Positions 21,459-32,975 of a stretch of DNA of 64,000 bases are shown one piece after another. The notes beneath the pieces are model-generated. The model did no database searches and was not told the DNA's origin. It worked only from the letters and a program-made list of their open reading frames with translations. Position numbers and translations under genes: made by a program. This DNA comes from Aquilaria yunnanensis (lineage: Eukaryota > Streptophyta > Magnoliopsida > Malvales > Thymelaeaceae). The stretch is from contig CM077597.1 in NCBI GenBank assembly GCA_039654915.1, positions 76,014,001 to 76,078,000 on the forward strand. Direction: 5' to 3'. The first letter of the stretch is position 1. Each line of letters opens with the position of its first letter.

Positions 21459-22968
21459 TGTAGTGAAATTTTAAACCCACTATTCCGCAAGTGCACGGTA
21501 GTTGTGTAGATGGGTGAGTGGGTATCGTTCCCACGAAGATTGATTAAATTGAATGCCAAGTACCACTACTCAAAGTAAACTTTAGCTAAACAACCAAAGT
21601 TGGATGAAAATGTAGGCAACTTAAACAAGTGACTAAGCTTAGCTAAATGGGATACTATTAACCTAGAATGCAAGTATGCAATGTAAAAATTGTAGTTTTT
21701 ATCAAATCATGAAAGAACACTTCCTATGGGTTCACTACTTGTCTCGATTTGTTGGTGAACTTAGGTGAGTGGGTTAATTTCCAATGTATGTTGATAAAGT
21801 TATTCAACTAAATTCTTACTTTTCCAAGTGAAAGAATTAATCTCTCTAATATAAACTTAATAAGGATTTCCACCCGATTACAAGTTTAGAAAGAGGCATT
21901 AAAGCTCAATTTACCTTTATCTAATGACTTAGACTAATTTTCCAACAAGTCCATAGCCATTAAATTCTTCTCCTAGGTCCAATAGCTTCTAATCTTTTCC
22001 AAGAGTTTAGATGCAATTTATAGTGCAACTAATTGTGGCCATCAACTAGCTAACACAACATTAAGCTCAAGAGAAGAATAAACATACATTTAGTAGAAAC
22101 CAACATCACATAACCATAAATTCATCCAACATAATCAATCCAAGTAGCTACATCCATAGAAAGTGCCAAGGAAACTACTCCATAACTAAATAAAACATAA
22201 TCATGAAAGTAAACATAATAACATCCATGAAGAACTACAAGGAAGATGAAAGAGTAAACCCAAGATGGCTAGAAGCTCTTGAATCCAAAGTCTCCAAGCT
22301 AGTCTCCTTGGGCACTCCAAGCAATCTCCAAACTAGCTCCAATGGTCACCAAGAAAAAACTAAGAAAAGTTAAAAATCTAACTATGGTGGAAAAACCCAA
22401 AAACTAGTTCTAAGAAAAACAAGATGAAGATGAAGAATATGAAGAAGATCCCCCTCTTCTTGCTTAGTTCCATATTCTTCTACTCTTGAGGATGTCCCTT
22501 TCACTCACCAAACCCATTGGATAGAAGTCCTTGGCCAATAGCAAGCTTGTGTTCAAATTTGAGGTAGGGGACCACTTTCCCGGGTGATTGGCGCCTAGGC
22601 GCCAAGATGGGGTGTCTGGGCTCCTAGGCGCTAGAGATCGAGGGTGCCTGGTGCCTAGGCTCCAGAAGGGTATGTCTGGGTGCCTAGGCTCCAAAGTGCC
22701 TTTTTCTTGGCAGAGGGCTTTGCACTGTGGCGCCTAGGCCTTGCTCCTGGCGCCTAGGCGCCACAGTTATAATTCCCATTGACTTTTGCCTTTCCGTTTT
22801 TTGTTCCGCTCGTCCCGGTGCCATTCCAATGCTATGGTCCGCTTCTCCAACCTACAAAATGAAGGATCAAAGCAAGAATCGACCAAAAATATTAAGTGGT
22901 AAGGTAGAAAATTGTGGTCAAAGTTGACAAAAAGTCAACATGTTTGACCACAAAATTAACATTTATCA
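21459..22968 (-). mobile_element. Athila-type element, 3' LTR
   Basis: It is nearly identical to 27570-29036, apart from a few substitutions and two indels: a short insertion near 21765-21780 and an extra GC-rich repeat unit near 22610-22650. It is 1510 bp long, starting TGTAGTG and ending TTTATCA in + strand reading. The target duplication ACCAT is at 21454-21458 and 29037-29041. The element reads on the - strand. Confidence 0.92.
22588..22763 (-). repeat. GC-rich palindromic minisatellite in the Athila LTR
   Basis: Variable units of about 30 bp carry the core GCGCCTAGGCGCC. The first (22588-22605, TTGGCGCCTAGGCGCCAA) is a perfect 18-bp palindrome; another core lies at 22748-22763. The other LTR has fewer units, at about 28686-28830. 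The array falls in the U3 part of the minus-strand element. Confidence 0.75.
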
Positions 22969-22985
22969 AACTCCCCCAAACTTAG
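22969..22985 (-). other. Polypurine tract of the Athila-type element
   Basis: On the - strand the bases next to the 3' LTR read CTAAGTTTGGGGGAGTT, a typical purine-rich plus-strand primer. This fixes the element's orientation. Confidence 0.75.
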
Positions 22986-24825
22986 AAAAATGCTAGTCCC
23001 TAGCATTTATTAACCTAAAAACATAAAACAATCAAAACATAGAAGCTAACAACATATACTCAATATCATATCATAAAGTCATTCAAAGTACAAGCTCAAC
23101 TCAAGAGAAATTAAGGTAAGTAATAAAAGAAGAACTTTGTCATTAACGGTAGGTAATCGCTCGTTAAGTGTTTCACTCCCTAATCTATATTTTCCTAGTG
23201 TATCTAAGGCTTATAATGCCACTTCATCCACAAATTTGCAAAAGGACCCAAACTACCCATGAATTGTCCCTAAGGAGTATGCATGCAAATTTAAGTCCAA
23301 TGACATATATAAGGTTGTACCGTGGCTGGGTTTGGTATGGACGGGAATCGGATGGAGGCCTTTTGAGGTGGAGCTAAAGAAGTAAGTCAAGCATAAACAC
23401 TATGGGCAATCCTAATAATTAAACCTAAAGTCCCACCCAAGGTATTTTGATTTAAAAATGTTTTTCTTGACTTCTAAGCAACAAATCAAGGAACCCCCAT
23501 ATGCACAATTTTGACAAAACATATTAGTGAACTCCTTTCAAATTAACAAAGTACTTCTACCTTTCCCTTTTTTTTTTTTTTTGTTTTTTTTAACGATGGC
23601 TTTTTCATGTTGACTCGTTTTGCCTTTTTATTAAGGGAAAGATTGGATTTTTTTTTTTAATCACTAGAATTCACCCAATCTTTAAGATTCAAACAAATGT
23701 GCATGATTTATCCAAAGTATATTCAAACCATAGCTACATAAACTCAACAATAGGTTCATAACCCAACATTTTTCCCCCAAACTTATTTATTGCTCACTCA
23801 CACAACTCACAAATTTTTACCCTTCCCAAGCCCATATGTGCAATGCTCAACTTACTTTAAGGACAAGAGAGGATAAATAACAATGGATATGGCTCAATTA
23901 TGTGGGTTAAACAACAAAAATGGCTTAAAGGCTCAAAGGGGTTCACTAAGGATTATAATGAAAGGGTTAGCCATTTAGGTATGTAGTTAGCCCTAAGTTG
24001 TCATTTTCATCCTTTATTTGCATGCATCAATTTGGATATGAAGGGGTCCAAAATCAAATCAAGGAATCCATAAGCAAAACAAGCAAAACAAGCACCACTC
24101 CAATGAATGAAATAATTTATAATGCAAGTGTGCCACACAAGGTCCAAAGACTCACCGGGTATGGTTTCTACCATTAATGACAAGTGAAAATCCTTCTTTA
24201 CTTAACAAAATTTACAATCAAGTTGAACTTGTAAATGAATTTCTTTAATCATAATAAAGAGTATGCATTGGTTCCCTAAATGCACACAACCTAAATGCAA
24301 TTACATGTTTCTACATTTATCCACTATATGTCATAATAAGGAAAAGAAATATGATATGCATGTAATGTCATAAGAAAAGAAGAAGAAGAAAAATCACCAA
24401 AAACTAGTCTAAAAGAAAGAACAACAATTAGATGTTAAGTCTTAGGAAAACACTCAAACAAGTATCATCCATAAACACATATCTCCCCCAAACTTAAAAC
24501 CAACATTGTCCACAATGTTGACAAAAAAAGCTAGAAAGGAGATTGTGATTCAAGAATCATACCCGGGAGGCGGATGTTCCCGCCTCCAATTACTCCCACT
24601 CAAACTCTTAGTGATGGTGACACTTCATCTTTTCATGTTTACTCTTGATCTTTCTACCATGCACCTACAATAAGCGCAAAGAATAATTAAGAGACATTTT
24701 CCCTAAAACTCAACTTATTGAAAAGACAATTAAAAACACAAAGATGAGAAGAAATGTTGGGGTGCCTCCCAACAAGCGCTTGATTTATTGTCTCTAGCTA
24801 GACACCAACTCCTTTGTTTTAGGCA
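22986..24825 (-). mobile_element. Athila 3' internal region, non-coding
   Basis: No coding domain is visible. The region contains a T-run at about 23563-23582 and AT-rich DNA. Near 24760-24800 the - strand reads AGCGCTTGTTGGGAGG, which I recall lying after pol in plant Athila elements. Its closeness to the end of the protease frame suggests that RT, RNase H and integrase were removed between about 24800 and 24900. Confidence 0.55.
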
Positions 24826-26115
24826 CTAGGGTGGGTGATGTGGCTCCACACCCTCTCCTTTGTAAGAATGCTTCCAATGCTTGAAAAGTCCAATATGCAT
24901 CCAACAAGATGTGCTCCTCTCCATGCTTGAGTTCTCATTTCTTTCCTCTTTAATCATTTTGAGATTCTTCACATTTCCATTCCTTGTTGCTACCCATTTC
25001 TTCTTCATTGTTTTCTTCTTCTTTTCTTCCATCAATGAGTGTGTTGCCTCGTCTTTTACTTTTTCCTTGAGATTTGGGGGCTCAAATTCATTGACTTTCT
25101 TTTGGTTGCCACCCATAACAAAAGTAAGAGAATTCCCTTGGTTGGATTCTATGACTACATCAACCATGTATACTCCCATCTTAGGAGGCGGAGTGCTAGA
25201 ATCAAACATGTTGAACTCAACTTTTTCATCCTCAACATTGAATATAAGCTTGCCTTCCTTCACATCTATAGTTGCTTCGGCGGTGGCCAAGAACGGCCTT
25301 CCAAAGATAAGGGGGACTTGGTTATCTTCTTCCATGTCAAGAATCACAAAATCCATGGGGAAGACAAATTTGTCAACTTTCACCAAAACATCTTCTATTA
25401 CTCTCCATGGATACTTGATAGACCTATCCGCCATTTGTAATTGTATTCTGGAGGACTTTACTTCTAGCCCCAATTTATTGGCAATAGACAAGGGCATCAA
25501 GTTGAGACTTGCACCAAGGTCACATAATACCTTTTTGAACTCAACTTCTCCAATTGTGCATGGAATAGTGAAGCTTCCGAGATCCTTCAATTTTGGTGGA
25601 AGCTTTTGTTGAACAATTGCACTACATTCTTCCGCGAGGCATATGGTCTCAAACTCTTCAAATTTTCTTTTCTTTGCAATGACTTCCTTCAAGAATTTAC
25701 CCCAATTTGGCATTTGAGTTAAGGCCTCCAAGAACGGGATGTTGATGTGAAGCTTCTTAAAAATGTCCAAGAACTTGCCATATTGATCATCAAGCTTCTT
25801 CTTTTGGAACCTTTGTGGGAAAGGTAATTGTGGGTTTGGTAGGAGTTTTTGCACTCTTTGGGGTTGTTTTTTTAGAAACTCCACCACTTCCTCTTCTTCT
25901 TGAACTTGCACTTCATCTTCCAAGATTGGTTTTCCTTGAGTAGGTGTCCTTATGTAAGGATCTTCTAGCTTCTTTCCTCCTCTAAGTGTAATTGCATGAC
26001 ATTGCTCCCTTGGGTTTAACTCGGTGTCACTAGGAAATTTCCCTTTTTGAGATGTCTTCACCGCCAAAGCCAATTGCCCAATTTGATTCTCCATGTTCTT
26101 GATGCTTGCACTCAC
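24826..26115 (-). pseudogene. Athila gag C-terminal part plus protease; RT and integrase absent
   Basis: The frame encodes about 429 residues. It begins in gag (SIKNMENQIGQLA, a hallmark of Athila gag) and crosses a Lys/Glu/Pro-rich linker. It then reaches an aspartic protease with active site DLGAS (about residues 200-204), FVILDMEEDN and PLIFGRPFL. The C-terminus is Lys-rich and ends abruptly. Its open frame starts on GTG one base out of phase with the preceding gag frame (ATGTGAG at 26117-26111). The two are therefore one gag-protease reading frame broken by a single-base frameshift. No reverse transcriptase follows. Confidence 0.82.
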
Positions 26116-27461
26116 ATTTGCACCATACTAGCTAAGTTAGCACTCAAGCTAGCCGTCTTGGCTTCATTCTTCTCCATTTTATCTCTTGTCTCCTTCATGA
26201 ATTGCAACATAATTTCTTCCATAGAAGGCTTCTTCTCCATTGAAACTTGGTTGAAACCGGGAGGTGGTGGCGGTTGTTGCACATTCCTTGTGTTACCATA
26301 AGAGAAATTTTCATGGTTTCTCCAACTTGGATTACATTGATTTCCCATGTTGTTGCCTCTAAACCCAAAATTCCGGTTGCCCATAAAATTTGCTTCTTCA
26401 AGCTCCATATCCATATGTCCATTATATATGTTGGAGGTAAAGGCGACGGCTTGCTCAATAGTTGGCTCCTTTTTGTTAGTCAACTTGGACACTTGATTCA
26501 TGAGAGAAGCCATTTGTGCCGACAAGGCGGTCAATTGATCAACCTCAAGTACCCCTCTTCTTGGTTGAGCTCTTTCTCCCGGCCATTGCTCTCCATTTAG
26601 TGCCAATTGCTCTAGAATTTGGAAAGCATCACCGGCCGTCTTTGACATTAAGGATCCACCGGCCGAAGCATCAATCATAAATCTTGAAGTGGGTACTAAG
26701 CCTTCATAGAAAAGTTGGATTTGTTTCCAATCCAAGAATCCATGTTGTGGGAACTTCCTAAGCAACTCTTTGAACCTCTCCCAAGCCTCCGAAATAGACT
26801 CCATCTCATGTTGGTTGAATGTCACAATTGAAGCTCTCAAGTGGGCGGCCTTGGATGGAGGAAAATACTTGCTCAAGAATTTTTTGGCCATTTCATTCCA
26901 TGTAGCAATGCTCCCCAGTTGAAGTGATTGATACCACCCTTTAGCTTTGTCCCGGAGTGAGAAAGGAAACAATCGGAGTCTAATAGCATCGGTGGAGACT
27001 CCATTAGCCTTGAATGTGTCACAAGCTTCCAAGAAATCCGCTATGTGAGTGTTGGGATCCTCCGAAGCCAAGCCTCCAAATGGGTTTTGTTGGATGAGAG
27101 AAATCAAGGATGGCTTCAACTCAAAGTTGTTGGCTTGAACCGGTGGCCTCACAATACCCGAATAATTCTCCGTCACCAAGGGTCGGATGTACTCCCTAAT
27201 AGGCCTTTGTGGATTTCTAGGATAGACTCCATCTTGATGATCCATCCCTCCATTTCCTCCATTGCCACCATTATACCCATTACCATTAAGATTATCACCT
27301 CCACCTTCCATGGATGAAGGGGTGGAGCTTGATTCTCCCAAGTGTGATATTGCTCTAAGCTCTTTAAGATGTCTTTCAATCTCCGGAATGAATGGCAACA
27401 AAGTAGAGTGTTGGGAACGGGTCATACACCAATGGTACCTATCAAAGAAATATCCAAGCAC
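26112..27461 (-). CDS. Athila gag, long open frame
   Basis: The open frame is about 449 residues long. After a variable N-terminus with Gly/Asn repeats it contains the conserved plant retrotransposon gag domain at about residues 110-270: NPFGGLASEDPNTHIADFLE, FPFSLRDKAKGWYQSL and FLSKYFPP. A low-complexity Gly/Asn tract and a Pro-rich tail follow. It starts about 85 bp from the priming site. It is uninterrupted, unusual in this window, and stops only at the frameshift at 26112. With near-identical LTRs this suggests a young copy that could have been packaged in trans by an autonomous relative; that is inference. Confidence 0.8.
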   Translation of the reverse strand: MLGYFFDRYHWCMTRSQHSTLLPFIPEIERHLKELRAISHLGESSSTPSSMEGGGDNLNGNGYNGGNGGNGGMDHQDGVYPRNPQRPIREYIRPLVTENYSGIVRPPVQANNFELKPSLISLIQQNPFGGLASEDPNTHIADFLEACDTFKANGVSTDAIRLRLFPFSLRDKAKGWYQSLQLGSIATWNEMAKKFLSKYFPPSKAAHLRASIVTFNQHEMESISEAWERFKELLRKFPQHGFLDWKQIQLFYEGLVPTSRFMIDASAGGSLMSKTAGDAFQILEQLALNGEQWPGERAQPRRGVLEVDQLTALSAQMASLMNQVSKLTNKKEPTIEQAVAFTSNIYNGHMDMELEEANFMGNRNFGFRGNNMGNQCNPSWRNHENFSYGNTRNVQQPPPPPGFNQVSMEKKPSMEEIMLQFMKETRDKMEKNEAKTASLSANLASMVQM

Positions 27462-27546
27462 AAAGGCAACAAATAAGTAAAGAAATAAATGTTTAGTCTA
27501 GAGTCAATCTTCTAGCAATGATATTGAACAAATCAATACAATCAAT

Positions 27547-27563
27547 CCCCGGCAACGGCGCCA
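27547..27563 (-). other. Primer binding site, Athila type
   Basis: On the - strand it reads TGGCGCCGTTGCCGGGG, 6 bases from the 5' LTR. This is the conserved Athila/Tat-group priming site, usually attributed to tRNA-Asp. Confidence 0.88.
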
Positions 27564-27569
27564 AAAACT

Positions 27570-29036
27570 TGTAGTGAAATTTTAAACCCACTATTCCGCA
27601 AGTGCACGGTAGTTGTGTAGATGGGTGAGTGGGTATCATTCCCACGAAGATTGATTAAATTGAATGCCAAGTACCACTACTCAAAGTAAACTTTAGCTAA
27701 ACAACCAAAGTTGGATGAAAATGTAGGCAACTTAAACAAGTGACTAAGCTTAGCTAAATGGGATACTATTAACCTAGAATGCAAGTATGCAATGTAAAAA
27801 TTGTAGTTTTTATCAAATCATGAAAGAACACTTCCTATGGGTTCATTACTTGTCTCGATTTGTTGGTGAACTTATTTCCAATGTATGTTGATAAAGTTAT
27901 TCAACTAAATTCTTACTTTTCCAAGTGAAAGAATTAATCTCTCTAATATAAACTTAATAAGGATTTCCACCCGATTACAAGTTTAGAAAGAGGCATTAAA
28001 GCTCAATTTACCTTTATCTAATGACTTAGACTAATTTTCCAACAAGTCCATAGCCATTAAATTCTTCTCCTAGGTCCAATAGCTTCTAATCTTTTCCAAG
28101 AGTTTAGATGCAATTTATAGTGCAACTAATTGTGGCCATCAACTAGCTAACACAACATTAAGCTCAAGAGAAGAATAAACATACATTTAGTAGAAACCAA
28201 CATCACATAACCATAAATTAATCCAACATAATCAATCCAAGTAGCTACATCCATAGAAAGTGCCAAGGAAACTACTCCATAACTAAATAAAACATAATCA
28301 TGAAAGTAAACATAATAACATCCATGAAGAACTACAAGGAAGATGAAAGAGTAAACCCAAGATGGCTAGAAGCTCTTGAATCCAAAGTCTCCAAGCTAGT
28401 CTCCTTGGGCACTCCAAGCAATCTCCAAACTAGCTCCAATGGTCACCAAGAAAAAACTAAGAAAAGCTAAAAATCTAACTATGGTGGAAAAACCCAAAAA
28501 CTAGTTCTAAAAAAAACAAGATGAAGATGAAGAATATGAAGAAGATCCCCCTCTTCTTGCTTAGTTCCATATTCTTCTACTCTTGAAGATGTCCCTTTCA
28601 CTCACCAAACCCATTGGATAGAAGTCCTTGGCCAATAGCAAGCTTGTGTTCAAATTTGAGGTAGGGGACCACTTTCCCGGGTGACTAGCGCCTAGCCGCC
28701 AGGATGGGGTGTCTGGGCGCCTAGGCTCCAGAAGGGCATGTCTGGGCGCCTAGGCTCCAAAGTGCCTTTTTCTTGGTAGAGGGCTTTCTACTGTGGCGCC
28801 TAGGCCTCGCTCCTAGCGCCTAGGCGCCACAGTTATAATTCCCGTTGACTTTTGCCTTTCCATTTTTTTGTTCCGCTCGTCCCGGTGCCATTCCAATGCT
28901 ATGGTCCGCTTCTCCAACCTACAAAATGAAGGATCAAAGCAAGAATCGACCAAAAATATTGAGTGATAAGGTAGAAAATTGTGGTCAAAGTTGACAAAAA
29001 AGTCAACATGTTTGACCACAAAATTAACATTTATCA
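27570..29036 (-). mobile_element. Athila-type element, 5' LTR
   Basis: 1467 bp, nearly identical to the LTR at 21459-22968 and flanked on its outer side by ACCAT (29037-29041). The whole element spans 21459-29036 (7578 bp) inside LINE-A. Confidence 0.92.
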
Positions 29037-29041
29037 ACCAT

Positions 29042-31090
29042 CTATGGGGTCAAAATTTGAGAATAAAGTGGCTTGCTTTTAGGGATTCTAATACCCAATT
29101 TTTCCACCGAGTTATAAAAAAAAGATGAGCCTCTTCTTGCATATCATCTTTACAAGACAACAATGGTCAATGGATGTACTCTGAACATGCCATCCGGAAT
29201 CATATATAAGCCTTCTATGCAAACTTGTATAGCCATCCACTAGTGTAACAAGATCAAGCCCATGATCAGTTATGCATAACTATAAATAAAGTGTTGTCTC
29301 TATAACAACAAGTTTCAGTTCTAGTTCCCCTTTTCAAAGGGCAAGGTCAAAAAGGCTATATTCCAACTCAATAATTTTAAGGCCCTGGGTCTAAATGGTT
29401 TACAACTTGTGGTTTTCTTGAATAGAGGTTTTATGCTCCAACAAGTTAATAGGACTTTTATCACCCTTATCCATAAGAAAACAAAGCTATAAACCATTGA
29501 TGATCTAAGACCTATTAGTCTGTGCAACACCTTGTACAAGATCATTGCCAAGGTTTTAGTCAACCATCTAAAGCCAGTGCTGGACTCTCTATCTTGCCCT
29601 TTTAGAACGCCTTTATTCTAGGGTGAAACATTGAAGACAATATCATTATCACCCACGAACCTCTTCATGCCATTCAGAAAACCAATGGCAATAGTGGAGT
29701 TAAGGCTTATAAAGCAATTCTCAAACTTGATATCCATAAAGCTTATGACCAGCTTTAGTGGTCCTTCATAAAGAAGGTATTCTGCTCTATGGCTTTCCTG
29801 GATCGTTGGGTTCATATCATTATACAATGCATTACCACGGTTTCATATTCGGTTCTGGTGGTAAATGGTAGCACTACAGATTAGTTCAATCCATCTGAGG
29901 GCTTATGACAAGGTGACTCACTTTCTTTATACATCATTATCCTGTGTCAAGGCATTGTCCAACTACTTGCTACATCTTTAAGCAACAGGGTAATTTATTA
30001 GTTTAAAAACAAGCAAAAGTGACCTTATAGTTGGTCATCTTTTCTTTGTTGACAATTGTCTCTTTTTTTTTTTCTTAAACCAACAAAAGCAACTTTCAAA
30101 TCTATTCATGAAACCTTGAATCTTTATTACGTCACTACTGGTCAGGAATCTAATATTTAGAAGTCAGAATGGTTATTTCTGTAAATGTCTGACCAGTTGC
30201 ACCTATCCAAGCTAAAGCATGCTAGATATTGCCTTTCTAGATCAATGATGCCATCCTCAATTACCTTAGGTTTACCTTTGCTTAGGACCTTAGCAAATCA
30301 TCTTCATTCCAGTTATTGGCAAAAAGGGCTAAGCAATGGTTAGAAAGTTGGGAGTGAAAGCTACTTAATAATGCAGAGTGATTAACTTTGATTCAATTCA
30401 CCTTTTCATCAATCCCAGTTTACTTAATGTTTCTATTTAAAGTTTTATTAACCATGGACGACTATTTATCCAAGCAATTTATCAAGTTTTGGTGGTTTGG
30501 TTCATTCGACAAGCAAGGAATTCATATGAAACACCAAGGAATCATTAAGCTTCCTAAAGGGCTAGGTGGTCTTAGAATCAAGGATATGTGCTTCTTTAAC
30601 CAGTCCTTTTTTATAAGAACCTTTTGGCATATGTTTATACGTGATCTTAACATATTAGTATATCATTTGTTGATGCCCAAATATGGTCAATGTGGTGGAG
30701 CCTTACATATGGAAGGGACTTAGTCAAAGATCACCACCAATGAGTTATAGATAATGGACAATCTATAAGAGTTTGGGAGGATGCATGGATCCTTGGAATT
30801 AAACCCTCACAAGTACTAAGTCTCACTACCCCTAATAACACCAACCAGACCCCAAAGCTGTAGACCTAATGGACATCCCAAACAAAAGATGGTCCATGAC
30901 AACTCTTCAACAAAACTTCCCGGCCCAATTGGTGGATCTCATTTACCAAATCCCATGCCCTTTTGACTTGAATAAGCAGGATTTGGTTCTCTAGTTGGGA
31001 AACTATTCGGGCACCTTCACAACCAACTAGGGCAATAGTCTAGAACTTTGAAAGCAATTGGCCCCTCCTTTCAATATTGTAGCGAGCTCA
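29042..31090 (+). pseudogene. LINE-A, reverse transcriptase part
   Basis: LINE sequence resumes after the Athila target duplication. In shifting frames it shows DDLRPISLCNTLYKIIAKVL (about 29500-29560), KLDIHKAYDQL (about 29725-29757), and a degraded catalytic FADD box reading FVDN near 30045. An open piece at 30388-30723 contains IPVYLMFLFKV, FIKFWWF and PKGLGGLRIKDMCFFNQSF, the region after RT in plant L1 elements. Many stops and frameshifts are present. The remaining C-terminal part lies beyond another insertion, at 32453. Confidence 0.82.
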
Positions 31091-32452
31091 TATTCTACAC
31101 CTTAACTTTTCCCTTGTTCTAAAAAAGCCAAAATTCATTTTACTCCCTTTGATTATACTGACTCAGGCTTTTTAGTTCTTGAATTCAAGTGCGGTGCAAC
31201 TTAATCCATCAACTATAAAAAATAGTGCACTTAAACCCTCTAACTTGTTAACTTGGTCAACTTGCCATTAACTCGATTAAATTTTTAATGATTTAGTGAT
31301 CTGATTGTAACATTTAAACTCTTAGTCACTAAATGACAAAACTATGTAACTTAAATCACTTAATAACAGTTAAGCACAAACATATTAAAAGTGATCCAAA
31401 TATAAATAAGTTTAGAAAAAAATGGTCACTAAAAAAATAAAAGGTAAATAATGCTACATTATTTTCAATTCTAAGAAAAATTTAATCAATTTAAATTTTT
31501 TTAGAATTAACATCATTTAAAAGTTATTATTCTATCGAACAAATAATCACTATTTCAAGTATTTTTTTTAATAAAATAACTAATTTGTATAATTTTTTTT
31601 CAAAAAAATTAATTCAATAACCAATTAATTGTTTTTGAGAAATATATTTTGGTATTAGCATTGGGGTGTTAAATAATCACCAAAAAACTTGATCCTAATA
31701 AAAAATTTAAATCCCCAATCCTCCTATCAACTCACCTTCTCTTCACCCTCATTTGAAAGGGGTTATTGTGGGTGGCAAATGGCATATGGTGATGGTTGGG
31801 ATGGAGGCGAGGTCATCCGAAGACTCCCCTTCTCCTTACCTTTAGGCGAAAGGTCATCAAATCCCCTTCTCCTCAACCTTGTTCAAAAGGCCATGTTCAT
31901 GAGTATGCAGCCGAGTTAAAGGCGGCAAAGACTTTAGTGAGATCAGAGGACGGAGATGAGGTTGGAGATGGCGAGTCAACGAAGATTTTGGCGAAATCAA
32001 AAGGTGGAGATTAGGCTGGAGACTACAATGCATGAACGATAAAAGGCAGAGATAAGGAAGAGGTGAGCATTAATAGGGCAGAGGCGACATCAAAGGGTGG
32101 AGTTGGGGCAGAGACGAGTGGGGGAGGAAAAGACTGGAACAACAACAGCGTTGGCACGATAGTATTTAAGGTTGTCGAATATGGTGGTTAGTTGATTGTT
32201 AGATTATTATATGGTAAAATATAAGGTATGAAATAGACAAATTAAAAATTTTGGTGGCTAAAAATGTAATTTTACCGGTTAGTCAACTAACAAATTTATG
32301 GTCAAAGGGGCAAAGTACTCAATAGTCCATAATCAAGGGACTAAGTTGCACAGGCCCAAAATCCAGGCTCCTTTGAAAGCAAGTTAACAAAGTTCAAGGG
32401 AGTAAAGTGGATTGTGGGCTTCTAAAAAAGGTGTAGGCTTCATACGTATCCC
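31091..32452. mobile_element. Terminal-inverted-repeat element inserted in LINE-A
   Basis: Left end: TTCTACACC, later TCTAAAAAAGCC, then TTTACTCCCTT. The right end in reverse complement gives GCCTACACC, TTTTTAGAAGCC and TTTACTCCCTT in the same order, so the inverted repeats extend about 50 bp and more weakly further. A possible TCATA duplication borders it. LINE-A coding similarity is continuous across it. The outer parts are AT-rich; the middle (about 31740-32170) is more GC-rich and purine-rich. It has no transposase and resembles a non-autonomous Mutator-like or Pack-type element. Confidence 0.6.
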
Positions 32453-32668
32453 ATAAATTCCAAACATTTTGATGAAAATTTCTATTAAATGCATTACCAA
32501 CAACAAGCAATTTGGCTTCTTATGGCAGTTTGACTAGCTCTTTGTGCTCATGGTGTTGGACACACACTGAAAATGGCACTTCATCTATTTTGGGAGTGTC
32601 AGGGATTGAAGGAGGTTTAGGGTAACTTCTATGCCCAACCATCAGCTTTGAGTTTTCCATCACTATGA
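32453..32668 (+). pseudogene. LINE-A, C-terminal zinc-binding region remnant
   Basis: Translated remnants such as ALHLFWECQ, preceded by LCAHG, match the Cys/His region (zf-RVT type) after the RT of plant L1 ORF2. It follows directly from the sequence before 31091. Any LINE 3' end beyond the hairpin MITE is not recognisable. Confidence 0.6.
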
Positions 32669-32795
32669 CTGTTAGAAAATTGTGTTGCAGTTTGAATTTA
32701 TGGAAAAATAATTACCGAACAGTTTAAATTAGAGCAAACTTTCCAGTAGTTGTCTTTAAATAAATTCAAACCGTGCAATAATTTTCTCACAGCTA
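32669..32795. mobile_element. Short hairpin MITE
   Basis: Arms of about 33 bp are inverted repeats: CTGTTAGAAAATTGTGTTGC near the left end, and its imperfect reverse complement at 32762-32794. The total is about 127 bp. No clear target duplication was found, so the family is open. Confidence 0.55.
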
Positions 32796-32863
32796 ATAAG
32801 CAATCTGAACTATTAGTTTTTCTTTTTTATAAATTGAGTTTCTGTACCTCCCAAGACTGGGGA

Positions 32864-32975
32864 CCAATATACAATGAATGATAAAGGTCTCGGACCAATT
32901 TACAACAAAATAAAGATTATTGACTGATTTGTAATGAGAATTAAAGGTTTGGGATCATTTGTACTATTCACCCTT
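32864..32975. repeat. About 31-bp tandem units, three to four degenerate copies
   Basis: The phrase GACCAATATACAATGAATGA and variants recur roughly every 31 bp. Such 'remaining-base' repeats are common near ends of non-autonomous Mutator-like elements, but no boundaries were found. Confidence 0.4.

Noticed and set aside
23563..23590. T-run as a possible LINE or SINE tail
   Set aside because: It lies inside the Athila internal region with no duplication or element body beside it.
24881..25612. A 243-residue + strand frame
   Set aside because: It is antisense to the Athila gag-protease frame at 24826-26115, which has recognisable motifs. The + frame has none.
31689..32014. Small + strand frames inside the TIR element
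   Set aside because: The purine-rich, low-complexity composition gives open frames without motifs. They are kept only as a possible captured fragment.
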